A DNA stretch of 64,000 nucleotides. Origin: Lunularia cruciata (taxonomy: Eukaryota; Streptophyta; Marchantiopsida; Lunulariales; Lunulariaceae). Below, piece by piece: positions 1 to 11,857 of the stretch (within the stretch, counting starts at the first letter, position 1; every line of letters starts with the position of its first letter). The notes beneath the pieces are model-generated. The model was given only the letters and a program-made list of their open reading frames with translations. It made no database searches and was not told the DNA's origin. A program made the translations under genes and the position numbers. Location of the stretch: positions 1,178,001 to 1,242,000 of the forward strand of contig OX419760.1 in NCBI GenBank assembly GCA_948567375.1, read 5' to 3'.

Positions 1-29
1 GGACATCACCAACTAGTGGTGGGAGAATA
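1..29 (+). other. Family A internal 3' end with polypurine tract
   Basis: These bases match the end of the family A internal region seen before other A LTRs (near 9041-9069 and 33325-33353). They end in a G/A-rich stretch, the position expected for the polypurine tract that primes plus-strand synthesis. The LTR that follows is therefore the 3' LTR of an element lying mostly outside the window. Confidence 0.6.
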
Positions 30-427
30 TGTAACAATATGGAGTTTAGCGATGTAGTTAGTAAGGCTAACAAAGTAGATAATAAACCAAATTAGCCCAA
101 GATATTCTAGAAGCATCTAAGAAGCTTCTTGGGAAGCTCTTGACTAGCTTAACTTGCACCCCAAGCAAGTAGCTTCTAGAAGCTCCAAGTAGCTTAGCTT
201 GCACGCCAAGTAGGTAGCTTCTAGAAGGAAGCTTCTTGAGACGCTTCTTGGTTAACTTGGATTGCACTCTAATAAAGTGGCTCAAGGAAGCTTCTCAAGG
301 GCCTTGTATGCTACCTATAAATACCAAATCCAAAACTCATGCTAGGCATTTGGAGTTTTCTCACATTCAAGTGTCCCAATGTGAGTTTCCATTCTCCTAT
401 TTTTCTCCTTAGTCTTGGACTTTTACA
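30..427 (+). repeat. Family A LTR (398 bp)
   Basis: The repeat starts with TGTAACAATATGG and ends with CTTTTACA, giving the usual TG...CA ends. The same sequence recurs at 9070, 22483, 33354 and 48425 on this strand and at 37285, 43086 and 47181 on the other. A TATAAATA box at 316-323 marks the U3 core promoter. Upstream lie palindromic modules built on AGCTTCTAGAAG. Polypurine-tract sequence lies before it and family A coding sequence after it, so it may have served two tandem elements. Confidence 0.85.
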
Positions 428-935
428 AATTTGATTGAAACCAATGACAAATTCAAGTACAACACCAAGGTAGAAATTTTTTAATAGGTTTTCTAGCATC
501 TTTGAGTAAGACACCTAAGAATAATGAGTCCTAATATGGGAATTTTGTTAGAAAAGCAGCCAGAGAGCAAGCTTTGAAGGAAGATAAGTCCCAAGATGAG
601 AAGTTTATCAATAAAGCAACCATAGAGCAAGCTTTGGAGGAAGATAAGTCTATTTTTGTGGTGCGAATCAAACCAATTGTGCATGGAAGATCTGAGGAGG
701 ATCAAAAGCCTCATCAAGCAATGGTTGATCAAATAGTCCAAGAGTTTTCAAATGTCTTTGTGGATGATCTGCCAAAGAGATAACCTTCTAATTGTGGTAT
801 GCTCTTCAAGATTGAATTATTGCCAAGAAGTACTCCGGTGAGTAGACCAATCTATTGGCTCTCACCAAAGGAGTTGGATAAGCTTGTTGGAGAAGGAATT
901 CATATGATATAACATCTCCTTGGGAAGTACCGGTG
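428..935 (+). pseudogene. Family A pol remnant: protease-RT linker and RT start
   Basis: Translation gives the end of the protease region, then two 20-residue linker repeats (529-588 and 589-648) of the type SQDEKFINKATIEQALEEDK, then the start of the reverse transcriptase around [12 protein letters not shown] and [13 protein letters not shown]. The LTR joins directly to the linker, so primer site, gag and most of the protease are missing. Reading stops at about 935, where unrelated purine-rich DNA begins; RT resumes at about 4346. It is a broken copy with in-frame stops. Confidence 0.75.
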
Positions 936-1119
936 TTGTCAGGGAAAATGATTCATGGTTATCATCGGTGCCATTTGGTGAGCTCAAGAGTTTCTCTTTA
1001 TGTTACATAAGATCAAGAGTCTCTTTTCAATTATTTTCATGAGCTTAGAGTTAAATTTTTGTTATGCCAGCTCATGACTTTTGTTGTGTTCTTGGAGTCC
1101 CAGAGGTATTTTATTTTGC

Positions 1120-1437
1120 ATTTTAGAAAAAGAGTCTTGGGAGTATTTTAATTGATGCGTCTGAACAAAAGATTCCTGGAGGTATTTTATTTAGAGCATT
1201 TGAGCAAAAGAGTCTCGGGAGTATTTTATTTGGTACATTTGAGCAAAAGAGTTCACGGGGTATTTTAGTTGGGGCACTTTGAACAAAAGATTCTTGGAGG
1301 TATTTTATTTAGAGCATTTGAGCAAAAGAGTCTTGAGAGTATTTTATTTAGTGCATTTGAGCAAAAGAGTCCTTGGGTATTTTAGTTGGGGCACTTTGAA
1401 CAAAAGAGTTTGGGGGGAGTATTTCTTGTTTGGAGTG
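1120..1437. repeat. Minisatellite, about 39-bp unit, 7-8 copies
   Basis: Diverged direct repeats of about 39-40 bp share GAGCAAAAGAGTCTTGGGAG and a following TATTTTATTTAGTGCATTT. Unit starts are near 1202, 1241, 1281, 1320, 1358 and 1398, with weaker units to the left. Confidence 0.8.
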
Positions 1438-1680
1438 ACAAAGTGAAAAGAGGAGAGATATTTTGGGGGATTTTTGGCTTGGGCCTAGGAGCTATGAGAG
1501 AACTTTGAGAGAAAGGACAGCAGGAAGGGTGGAGTGAGAAAGTGGGACAGAAGTGAATTTTCAAAAGCATGAGGTTTGTTGTTGGGAGAGAGCTGGACAG
1601 AATTGAACTTTTGAATGAGGGTTTGCTACTGTGAGAGGGTTGGAAAAGGAGAACTCACAAAAGGAGAGAATGGAGAGGAA

Positions 1681-2043
1681 TGAGCAAGCTTGGATAGGAG
1701 ATGAATTTTCAAGTGTAAAAGAGGACTGTGCAAGAGCAGGAGGCAGAAGGGGTTTCCCGTAGGAAGGGCTGAGTGCAAGCTTAGACAGGAGATGAATTTT
1801 TTAGTATAAGAGGTGACTGTGCAAGAGCAGAGGGAGTAGGGTTTTTCCCGCAAGAAGGGCTAGGTGCAAGCTTGGACAAGAGATGAACTTTTGAGTATAA
1901 GAGGTGATTGTGAAAGAGCAAAGGGAGTAGGGTTTTTCCCGCAGGAGGAGTTGAGTGCAAGCTTGGACAAGAGATGAATTTTTGAGTATAAGAGGTAACT
2001 GTGCAAGAGTAGAGGGAGTAGGGTTTTTCCCACAAGAAGGGCT
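1681..2043. repeat. Minisatellite, about 91-bp unit, 4 copies
   Basis: Four direct repeats begin near 1682, 1773, 1865 and 1956. Each contains GTGCAAGCTTGGACAAGAGA and GTAGGGTTTTTCCCGCA. The regular spacing and high identity point to local duplication. Confidence 0.8.
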
Positions 2044-2129
2044 GTTGTGAGTGTGGATAGAAAGGGAAATTTCCAATGAGAGTTTGCAGGAGATAGGACA
2101 GGCAGAGGAGAACTCACAAAGGAGAGGCT

Positions 2130-2412
2130 GGCAAAGAGAAATTTGAATGTATGAGAGCTATTGTGAGAGAACTGGATAGAGGGAAGAAATTTTGAATGTA
2201 TGAGGGCTGTTGTGAGAGAGTTGGACAAAGGAAAGAAATTTCAAATGTATGAGGGCTGCTGTGAGAGAACTGGACAAAGGGAAGAAATTTTGAATGTATG
2301 AGGGCTGTTGTGAGAGAGCTCGACGGAGGAAAGAAATTTGGCAAGTCTGAGGGTTGCTGCTCAAAGAGAGCTGGACAGAGGAAAGACTTTTCAAAAGTAA
2401 GAAGGTTGCTGT
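2130..2412. repeat. Minisatellite, 49-bp unit, about 5 copies
   Basis: Units start at 2162, 2211, 2260 and 2309, exactly 49 bp apart, with a partial unit before and a diverged one after. The shared core is TGTGAGAGAGTTGGACAAAG followed by GAATGTATGAGGGCTG. Confidence 0.85.
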
Positions 2413-3858
2413 TGTGAGGGTTGGCAGTGGAGAAATCTCACAAAGGAGAGGCTGGGCAGAGACGAGGTTATTTTTTTGAATGTAGAGTGTTGGCTGTTGT
2501 GAGTGTTGACAAGGAAGTGAACTTTTGAATGAGGATTTGTTGTTGTGAGGGTTGGCAGTGGAGAAAACTTCACGAAGGAAAGTGATAGAGGAGAACAGAA
2601 GGAGTTTGTAGGGTTTTCTGAGTTGTTGCCAAGGGAGAACTTCACAAAGGTGAGAGCAAAAATATGAGTGAGTTTTTTGAATGTGATTGAGTGTGGTAAT
2701 GGCTTGAGAGGTTCTTACAGGAAGTGAGAAGCCATGTACAGGAGCTAGAAACTTAGACAAAGAGGATGCATTTTTTAATGTAAGAAGATGAGAGAACAAG
2801 ACAGAGGAAGAGAGAGTTTTCTTGAAGCACAATGCAAATGTGCAGGAGCTAGAAACTTGGGCAGAGAGAATGAATTTTTGAATGAGCTGAAATCTTGACC
2901 GTGACAAAATCATAGAGGCTGGAATTTTCTGTGGGGAATGTCTTGACAGTGACAGAAGTGCATGACGAGAAATGAGAAGGAGGTTGGTAGGGTAGTGTGG
3001 GAGTAAACATCAAAGAAGGAGAGCTTTGAAAGAATGCTCTATTTGTAATGACAGACCAGTACGGGAGAATGCTGCGAGAGGAAGTTTGACTGATAAGGGC
3101 AGACAAGATATTTTGAGAGAATGATCTGCTGAGGTGAGACAGGGCATAGAGGGTTTTGATATGAGAATGTTTTGAGTTGACTGAGCTTGATTGAGTGACA
3201 GAAGTGAGGAGATCAGATGGTCAAGGAGTCCAGTGTGAATTGACAGCATAAGTGAAGGGAAAATTCTGGAAGAGAGGCCAATGTGTATTGACAAGACAAA
3301 AAGCAATTGAGAGAATATTTTGAGTTGACAAAGCTTGGCAGTGATAGAAGTGAGGAAAGCAAATGCTTGAAAGGAGACCAGTGCAAATTGGCAATGACAG
3401 CGAGGAGAACAATGCTTGAGTGGGGAATACATGACCAATAAGGCTTTGGAGATGCTTCGTAGAGGTTGTCAAGATTGGAATATCACGGAGGTGAGGACAG
3501 GAGAGTGTAAGGAGAAATTACCAAATGTTGCTGAGTTGCTGAAGTGTGGACAGAAGGAAGGTCTCCTTCATGAAGGTGAGGACAAGAGTGTGAAGAATTC
3601 TTGGATGTTGCTGAAGTGTGAAATATTGTAAGGAGGAGAGGATATTTTTTTCAGCAGAAGTTGTTAGGACAGTGGAAGTGGATGTTATAAAATTTTTGCA
3701 GGTGGACTAGTTTGAGCTTGATATACGTGCGAGAGAGAACATGTTGGTGACCAAGATTGTGTTGGCTTTATTAGTTCCTTTCTTTTGTTCAATTAGCAAA
3801 TGTCGGAGCGTAGGGTAATCCATTGTGTTAGTTAGAACTGGTTGTTTCTCCCGAGTCT

Positions 3859-3866
3859 TATAAATA
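3859..3866 (+). promoter_or_regulatory. TATA-like box inside the purine-rich insertion
   Basis: TATAAATA lies in a less purine-biased part of the insertion, about 480 bp before its right end. It could be the core promoter of an LTR-like end, but no second copy exists in the window for comparison. Confidence 0.25.
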
Positions 3867-4345
3867 TTGAGAAGAGGATGCGAAGAGAACCAAGTGGCTC
3901 GTTGGTGAATGTATTCATTGTGAACTATGAGTAGTGTCAGGAAGAATGACTCCATTCTTGGAGCTTCCAGTCTGGTATGAATAGTCATATCAACTCACTG
4001 ATTTGCTTGCTCTGGAATGAGTCTGGCCTTGGCTCACATACTGGCAGCAAAGCCCACCTGATCCATAAACCCAAAAACCCAAATGTAATAAAACAATAAC
4101 AAGTCCTAAAATAACATGAGAATTAAATCAGCCAAAGGATCTCAACACAACAGACCTAGGAAGGAGTTCAGATAGAACAACAGCATATAGGCTATCCCAT
4201 CAACAAGAGGAAGCTACTTCTAGATAGAAGACTAGAACCTAGAACAACCTACGGAATAACTACAACCCACCAATGACTAAGACAATCTAAGCACAAGCAA
4301 CCAGGTGCTTGATGCACTCTTGAGGCCTACAAATTCTTGCAACAG

Positions 4346-5896
4346 TGGTTCCATTTCTTCCAAAGAAGGATGGATGATTTCACTTTTGTATTGATTATCA
4401 TGGTCTCAATAAACATACAATGAAGAATGCATATCCCTTGCCTCAAATTGATGACTTGCTCAATCAATTAAGTGGAGCACAATACTTCTCCATGTTGAAT
4501 CTTTGAAGTGGCTATTCGCAAATTCCCATTTATAGAGATGTGATGTGCAAAACATTACCTTTCGCACAAGGTATGAGCATTTTGAGTGGAGAGTTTTGAC
4601 TTTTGGGCTCACTAATGCTCCAATAATCTTCATAGATCAGATGCATTGGGGGTTGGATGGGCTATTGGATCAACACATGGTGGTGTTCTTGGATGATGTT
4701 TTAATCTATAGCAAGATAGGAGTAGAACATGCAAATCACTTGTGAGAAGTCCTAAGATGACTATGTAAATGGAAATTTTACTACAAGAAGTCAAAGTGTA
4801 CCTTTTAGCAAAAGGAAGTTACCTTCTTGGTCACAAGATCTCATCAAGATGAAAGAGGAGAAAATCAAGGCCATTATTGATTGGTCTACTCTAAAGGATG
4901 CTATAGAAGTATGGGCATTTAATGGATTGGCAAGTTTTTACCGACGGTTCATCCACTACTTTGCTCATGTGGCCGCACCATTGACCAACCTCTTGGGGGA
5001 GAACTCAAGCTCTAAGTGGACCACCAAGCACAAAGAAGCATTCCAAAAGCTAAAATATATGTTATCTTTGAGACACACTCTAACCATATGACTTTCAGCT
5101 ACTTTGTGTGGTTGATTTTGATGTTTTTAACTTTGCAATTGGAGTTGTGTTGCAACATGAACTCCTAGATGGGTTATATCACATTGCCTTTGTGTCTTGC
5201 CAACTAAATACCACAAAAAGGAATTGCTCTACTTGAGACCTAGAACAAATAGCAATGGTATATGCTAACAAGATATGGAGGCATTATCTCTTGGGGAAAC
5301 AAGTGATCATGCAAACCAATCATAAACTCTTGTTGCAAACATTACATTTGGAACACATGAAGAGTCAACATCATTGATAGAAGAAATAACTACAATTTTT
5401 TGACATCAAATTTGAGTATAAACTTGGTTGGTTCAATGTCATCCCTGACACACTATTATGACAACCTGATTTGAAGTCTCTTCCTCTCATCATGGCAGCA
5501 ATTACAACATTGTCAATCAACTCCAAAGTCCAAATTGAATTTAGAATAGCTTTACAACAAGATTCTTTTGTTCAGATGACCCAAGGTTGTCTTGTAGCAT
5601 ACGACAAGGAGCACAACACCTTCTCCTTCAAGGAAAGCCTTCTATTTTGTGAGAATCGGATCTATATTCCAGCCAAGGATGATCTCTGACTTGTGCACCT
5701 TCAAGAAGCCCATAACTTACTTACAATTATTGGTCACATGGGTATGGACAAGACCTTGGGCACCCTCCAATGCCAATGGTGGTGACCCAACATGACACAA
5801 GATGTTCAAGATTTTCCCCAATCTTGTGAGATTTGCAAATGAAACAAGGTTAGCAAACAACTTCAACCACTCCCCATCCCAATTGCTTGATGGGAA
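4346..5896 (+). pseudogene. Family A pol remnant: RT, RNase H and integrase zinc-binding region
   Basis: The reading resumes the RT broken at 935. RT palm motifs include the TFGLTNAP stretch and an intact FLDDVLIYS catalytic box at about 4687-4713. After the RT connection (WAFNGLASFYRRFIHY) comes a weak RNase H, then the integrase N-terminal zinc-binding region near 5640-5830. Several stops and frameshifts make it non-functional. It is cut at about 5897 by segment C, and the integrase core resumes at 8056. In a live chromovirus this polyprotein would copy the RNA and insert the cDNA. Confidence 0.85.
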
Positions 5897-8055
5897 CACA
5901 TTGTCAAACATTTCTTTTCCCTCTCTAGGAACACACATAGTGCCAAGCTATGGAGACTACATATTAGAGGTTGTAGGTAAACCCGTAACTACTTGTCTGA
6001 ACACATGTGTTACCTAACCACCGGAACCCTCCTCTCTCATAACTAGTATTTTTGCTATTAGGAAGGGTAATGATAGGCAATCTAACTTGTCATCAAAACA
6101 TGCACTCTTGGTCTATTGGTCATCACCTCTAGCATTTCCAAGGAGAAATACAAAGCAATCATAAAAGGAAATAACATAAGCACAACGCCCACACATCAAT
6201 CCAAATCCACTGGACGCACAAAGAGGATCCAATCACAAGAATACGGCAACAACTCTTTATGCTTTTTTCCGTAAAAGAGCTTTAGAGCCTTCTTGCTCTA
6301 TCATCAAGCTCATTTCAACCTGTACTCCAAGCCTCCTCCAATCTGAACTTCAGATCTCAACAATTTTATACTCCAAGTGGAGAATTCCTACGTATTCTTG
6401 ATGGGGAAAACTATGCACAGCTCATATAACTATAACTTTTTCTATGTAGCTTGGATTCAAGAGTTCTAGAACTCAATAGAAAGCCTATGAAATAATCTTC
6501 CAATTACATAAAATAGGTCTCAATCAGATTACTACAACTCCCTTGCCAAGCTCTCAAACCTGACTAGATGTTTCACAACTTTCACCCTAATTTTGAAATC
6601 CCTATTTTAGGGTTTTGCCCCTAATCTTGCCAACTTTCCATTGATTTCTAAATCAGATGTACACTTGATCCTCAAAAAACACTCTATAAATCTGAACTCT
6701 CAATCATAGTTACAGAAGTGAGAGAATTGATATTCAAGTAGGATTGAAGAAAGAAGTGCTCCTCCGAGCTTACGACAATCTTTTCAATAAAAATTGTTGG
6801 ATCAGATCTCACTCTCTATGCATCTAAAGCCAACCAAATTTTCCATAGTAGTTTTTTATGCTCTTTTTTAATCCTCTGCAAAGTTTTATGGCCTAATCCA
6901 ACCCCAATTCCTAGATGTGGATCAATTCCTGAGTTGGGCTAACTTGTGAGCTCTATAGACCCAAGTATACTTGATCCAAGACCATAATTTCTCTATTTCA
7001 AGAATTCACATGAAACCTTCACATAGAGGTACAAACCCTACCCACCAACAACACTAGAAATTCTCATAAGGTAACTTGAACCACAACTTGGGGAGTGACC
7101 AAAATTCCAAAACCAAAACATTAGCTCTTTTCCAATCCTTACATCTCAAATGCTTCAACTTCAATCAGTCAAATCTGATTTGAGACTGACCTAAAACTGG
7201 AATTTCTTGCACTTAGTACTATAAGAACTTTTTTTACTCTCCAATCTCACTGTCAAATGGTGAAAATGTCCATAGAAGCTCTCTCAATTGCCTACTTTGA
7301 ACTCTTGGGTATGAATTCTACCCCCTTGATTAAATAGAAAATATCCCTCCTAGAATCAGCTCAAATTATTTGATTTCTATCTCCAGATTTTAGCTTCACA
7401 TCTCCTCTTTCCAACTGCGGTCTTCATCCCTCAAATAGCCTCCCCAAACTCCTTTGATGGTCAAAAAACTCCAAACTACTCTCTTGGGACCCAATCTCTT
7501 GCACATTTGTCTTTTAGTCTTTTTACTTTTTGACAAATGGACCCCACAACTCCACCTTGAAGCTTATGAGCAAAAATTTATGCATTCCCCAACTAAAGAA
7601 GCACATATATTGTCAAGTCCCAGACATGATCATAAGTAAGAACCGGAAGGATGATAAGATCCGGGTTTCCCATCACCGACTCCATGAATACCGCCCCAAA
7701 ACATAGCACCAACCAGTCCCGTAAGCTATCATGGTGCAAAATCTGAAGCCTGATGAGAAAAGGATTCAGGAGTGGTAGATCAAGAGCATGGGGCATCTCA
7801 TGCTCAAACGCTTCCTCTACTATTCTACCACTCGTGCATTGCTCCAACTCTCACTCCCAACATCCTCCTCCTCCTTGAGACTCCTCAACTAAAACACCCC
7901 CTCCCCTCTCTCCACTTGCCCTCATCTATAATTATAAGAGCCCTCAAGCATGATAAGATTGTAACCTATGTGGCCAATCACATACATGTACATAGATTGC
8001 TCACATGGCAGCATCTCATCTGTCGGATCTAGCATACAACCTACCCCACTAATGT
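5897..8055 (-). mobile_element. Segment C, copy 1 (2.16-kb insertion)
   Basis: This block interrupts a family A integrase and is alignable by eye along its length with 17722-19895. Shared landmarks include the MCVPREGKE start (minus strand, ATG at 5938), the AACATGCACTCTTGG block near 6100 and the GATGAGAAAA block near 7752. On the minus strand it begins with a promoter-like part (TATA-like TTATAATTATAG near 7930) and ends just after the ATG. About 70 bp of integrase is missing at the site, and GATAAAC is shared at the right junction. It may be a solo LTR, a captured gene 5' part or another element type. Confidence 0.6.
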
Positions 8056-9069
8056 GGAGATAAACTATGATAAGTCACTTTTGGCATGATACCTTAGATA
8101 AATCCAACATTGGCATAGATCTACTTTGACAATGTCTTCAAGCATCAAGGGATTCTTCATGTGCTCATCTCCGATGGTGATCCTTGATTCATGAGAAAAC
8201 ATTTCCAAGGACTCTTCCAAATACTTGGCACCAAGCTTACTTTGCCCTCGGCCTATCATCCTCAAATTGATGGACAAACCAAATGTGAAAATTGTACCTT
8301 AGAGGATATGTGTTGTGTCTTTGTCAGCATTCACCATACCAATTAAGATGAATGTCTTGCAATTGTTGAGTTTGCATACAATAATTCCAAATATGCAAGC
8401 ACCAAATTCTCTCTCTTCTTCCTTTATTTTGGCAAAGACCCAGTTGTTCTAGATTCTTTTCTTGCTCCTCCTCCATCTCATCTCTCTCATACTTCCACCA
8501 TATCTCAATCCGTCCAACAAGCTAAATCTCATCTTCTTGTTGCTCAAAATCATCAAAAACAATATATGGACTACCATCATTATGATCTCACCTTTCAACT
8601 TGGTGATAATGTCATGCTCTCTTCTAGTAACCTACCCCTCCCACTTGATACCCAAGTTTGTAAACTTACTCCTAATTGGATAGTACACTTTGATGCCACC
8701 CAAATCATTTCTCTTGTTGCTTATTGACTTTCCTTGCCTTGTCATGTACACATCCACCCTATCTTTCATGTTTCCAAGTTGAAAAACCCTTGTTCATAAT
8801 CCATCTTCTTTTTCTTCTTAAGTCCAACCTCCTCCTCCTCTTGTCCTTATCTATGACCACAAGGAGTATGAAGTTGATAATATGTTGTGTGTTGCCACAT
8901 TCAATGAGGTCGCCAACAACATAAAAAGTACGAAGTCCTCTAGAAAGGGTATCCCCTTCATGATGCCACTTAGGAGCCTCTTTCTCGTCTCTCAAATGCA
9001 CAAATAGCCATCCAAGAGTTTGAAGCTTCAATGGTGATGAAGACATCACCAACTAGCACTGTGGGAATA
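8056..9069 (+). pseudogene. Family A integrase core and chromodomain remnant
   Basis: The frame reads through the second catalytic region (VLISDGDP), then AYHPQIDGQTK, then VEFAYNNSK and the integrase C-terminal part (NLPLPLDTQVCKLTPNW). The end (ATWEPLSRLSNAQIAIQEFE) matches the tail of a chromodomain, which marks the element as a chromovirus. The third catalytic position of the integrase is Lys (codon 8281-8283) instead of Glu. Stops and frameshifts are present. A 3' LTR follows directly. Confidence 0.85.
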
Positions 9070-9557
9070 TTTAACAAAATAGAATTTACCAACAATTTAG
9101 TTAAGATTAACAAAGTAATAAATAGGCCAAATTAGCCTAGAATATTCTAGATGTCTATGAAACTATTTGGTATCTTCCAAGCATTGGGTAATATGCATGC
9201 CAAGTGGTGACTTCTAAGAAGAAGCTTCTTGGGAAGCTTCCCAACTAGCTTAGCTTGCATCCTAAGTATGTAGCTTCTAGAAGGAAACTTCTTGAGAAGC
9301 TTCCAACTAGCTTAGCGTGCACACCAAGTAGGTAGTTTCTAGAAGGAAGCTTCTTGAGAAGTTTCCTAGTTAACTTGACTTGCACTCCAAGAAAGTTGCT
9401 CTAAGAAGCTTCTCAAGAGCCTTGTATACTCCTTATAAATAATAATGTCCAAGCTCATGTTATGCATTCAATTTTTCCCTCATTCAGATGTCTTAATGTG
9501 ATCTTCCATTCCTATCTTTCATTCTTCTATTTCTCTCTTTAGTCTTGGTCTTTTACA
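9070..9557 (+). repeat. Family A LTR (488 bp), 3' LTR
   Basis: It follows the family A chromodomain and a purine-rich stretch, and ends in CTTTTACA. The first bases are mutated (TTTAAC for TGTAAC). It carries three palindromic GAAGCTTC modules and the conserved TAGAATATTCTAGA site near 9150. The core promoter reads TATAAATAA near 9437. Confidence 0.85.
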
Positions 9558-9962
9558 ATTGTGTTGCTAGGCTAGGCTTTGATAGTCTACCCTAATAAGT
9601 TGTATGAGCTTGACATTGAATGAATTTACGTTTAGAGAGAGTTAGATAATTCACAATTTTGCTAATACTCATGCAAATTAAAAATGATAAGAATGCATTA
9701 CATAAAGATTAATATCATGCATGGATATCCATACTCTTTGTATATGTATATATAGAACCAATATGCACCATAATGCTTTTGATTGTAGGAAGAACTTATA
9801 TTTGAACCTTCTTTAAAAGTGGAGCTTGACCAATAATAATTTACTCTATAAATGTATACATAGAGTGTGCTCTTATCAAGAAACTACAAAAAAATTTACA
9901 ATTGCCACAAGAAATCTACTAAGATATCGAACCAACTCATACAATACTAATGGCAAGATATA
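9558..9962. other. No gene recognised
   Basis: AT-rich sequence between an A LTR and a B LTR. No coding pattern, RNA gene or repeat was recognised. Confidence 0.5.
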
Positions 9963-10572
9963 TATTAAAACCATTAGTTGGACAGATTATCTAGAGGTGG
10001 AAATTGGCTTGGTAATATCTTGAGAGATGTTTTATATGATGATCTAAGTAGATCAAACAGAGGTGTCACCAAAAGAGTATTGTCACTAATAGAGCAAAGT
10101 CCAAAAACATCTTGAAAACTTCAAAGTAAATTTTAGAGGCCTAAATGGATAAAATTATACCTCAAAAAATGAGTAAATCATTTCCCTTGGAGAAGAAGGC
10201 ATTTTCCTTGTCATCCCTTGTTTGTCTCATCAAGAGCTTTCCAATGGTACCTCATCTATGTTGTTTTGAGTTTCCTACAAGAAGATTCTCCAAAGACTCC
10301 TTTTGGTCAAACTTGTTGACCAACCAAAAAGGACAAGGATCAACATTCACTAATCCATACAACTAATATAAGGGTAGACCTTGCTGGCATGTGACAAATC
10401 CATGTATCTGATCCCAAGGGTGTAGCTCCCTTTGAGTGGATCTTCTTTGCTATATAATAAAGGCAAAGTGTTCTTTTGGGGCATCGGAGTATTGAGGGAT
10501 AAAGTCTTGTGTTTCTCTTTCATTTCTCCTCTTTTGTTTCTCTTGAGGTTTCTTCTATTCTCAAAATACTAT
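9963..10572 (+). repeat. Solo LTR of family B (about 610 bp)
   Basis: It aligns by eye with the B LTR at 50211-50808, including the GAGGTGGAAATTGGCTTGGT start block, the AGAGGTGTCACCAAAAGAGT block and the TATATAATAAAG core promoter near 10454. Neither primer-site nor polypurine sequence flanks it, so it is most likely a solo LTR left by LTR-LTR recombination. Confidence 0.75.
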
Positions 10573-11857
10573 AATATTTATCTTCTAGTTAGTATTATAT
10601 GAGTTGGTTATATGTTTTGAAAAATGGTTCTTCTTATCAAATGTATCATATTGTACCTCATATATTCCTCAATACACATAGGACATAGAACACATAAAGA
10701 AGGCATATAGTTGATAAGTATTTCAGATTGTTGAGATCATTTGTCTATAGAACATTTAACTCTTGGGATTCCTTGCATGGGTTCAATCCAACAAATTAGT
10801 TGTAAATGTCATAGAAGTAGCCTAGTTTTCTAGTCTACTCTTGGTGTTTTGTTGTTTGGCTTTATAATTGTGTTCCATCTTGAGATTTCTTATTGCTACC
10901 TAAATTCAACTAGGACTAAATTCAACCAAACTCCATGTTGATATTCTATACAATACTCAGTTGGGCTTTGCAAAGCTTATTAACCTTTTAATTGTATAAT
11001 CTTGAAGAGTCTTAATATCTAAAAATTGTAAAACATGTATTATATAGATAAGGGACTATAAAACCACTATTAGATGTTATGCATAAATGAGTACCACTCA
11101 ACTCAACACAAAGTTTGGGTTTCATGCAAGGTATTTTTAAGTTCTTAGTTTGGTCAGCCACCCGTTTGTCATTCAGTAGGAAGTTTCACTTCTTGGATTT
11201 ATAAGAGGCTCAAAGCTATGGGACATGTCTTGTAAAAATTTTTAGAAGAACCTAGAAAGAAAAATTCATGCTAAAAGAATAGCCCATAATGGAAGGTTAT
11301 AGGCTATTGCAACCTTTTATGGTCCATTTCATAATTGGACTTCTAGGGTCCAAGATCTAGGGGTTACAAAGAGGTTAGGGCAAGAATTATGAGTAATGAG
11401 GATTAATTAGAACTTGTCCTAACATGACATGTGTCAAAAGTGGTGATTTAAACACATGCAATATGAATTTGAATTCATGTGTTATAGGGGATTTGAGTTC
11501 AATAATCAAAGAGAAGCTATTTTCTATGCAAGGATTGAATTTGAAAAGTTAGAGGAGTAATGCAATTGAAGCAATCTAAAGAGGTTTTGATGGATTTATG
11601 AGCACCAATATGAGATTGAGGAGTTTAGATAAAGCCCAATCCTAGTGAAATTCATGGTACGTAGTCTTTACCACTCATACTTTGAACAGAACATACTTGG
11701 AACAGTAGATTAGTGATAATGGAGTGCATACCAAGTTGAATTGTTGATGGTGATCTGTTTCCCAATACCTCTTACTCATATATAGCAAGAATATACTCAT
11801 ATACTCCTTTGTCTAGAATAGCAAGAAACCCATTCAAAAAATATTGCTTTCAGTTAC
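10573..11857. other. No gene recognised
   Basis: AT-rich sequence with many stops in all frames. A short GGGTTCAATCC stretch near 10776 resembles a tRNA B box, but no cloverleaf forms. Nothing else is supported. Confidence 0.5.

Larger units (their letters stand above)
936..4345. mobile_element. Unclassified 3.4-kb purine-rich insertion splitting a reverse transcriptase
   Basis: This block separates two halves of one family A RT, so it arrived by insertion. The plus strand is strongly G/A rich, has no recognisable protein domain, and contains three tandem-repeat arrays (about 1120-1437, 1681-2043 and 2130-2412). The left end can be read as TGTCAGGG and the right end as TTGCAACA, compatible with TG...CA ends, but the flanking bases do not give a clean target duplication. 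A TATA-like box lies near the right end. A non-coding LTR derivative is one possibility; another class is equally possible. Confidence 0.5.

Noticed and set aside
1120-2412. CRISPR-like repeat array
   Set aside because: Units are contiguous and diverged with no unique spacers, and the genome is a plant nuclear one; these are minisatellites.
2158-2913. Minus-strand ORF of 251 codons
   Set aside because: The plus strand is purine-rich, which removes stop codons from the minus strand. The product is Ser/Leu/Phe-rich, follows the tandem repeats and has overlapping ORFs in other frames.
3010-3438. Minus-strand ORF of 142 codons
   Set aside because: Same purine-strand effect as above; no motif, and a competing frame overlaps it.
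7593-7847. Minus-strand ORF of 84 codons in segment C copy 1
   Set aside because: The frame is not kept in copy 2, where stops and indels break it, so the shared sequence is not under coding constraint.
10740-10800. Possible tRNA gene with a B-box-like GGGTTCAATCC
   Set aside because: No A box at the right distance, and the acceptor, anticodon and T stems do not form.
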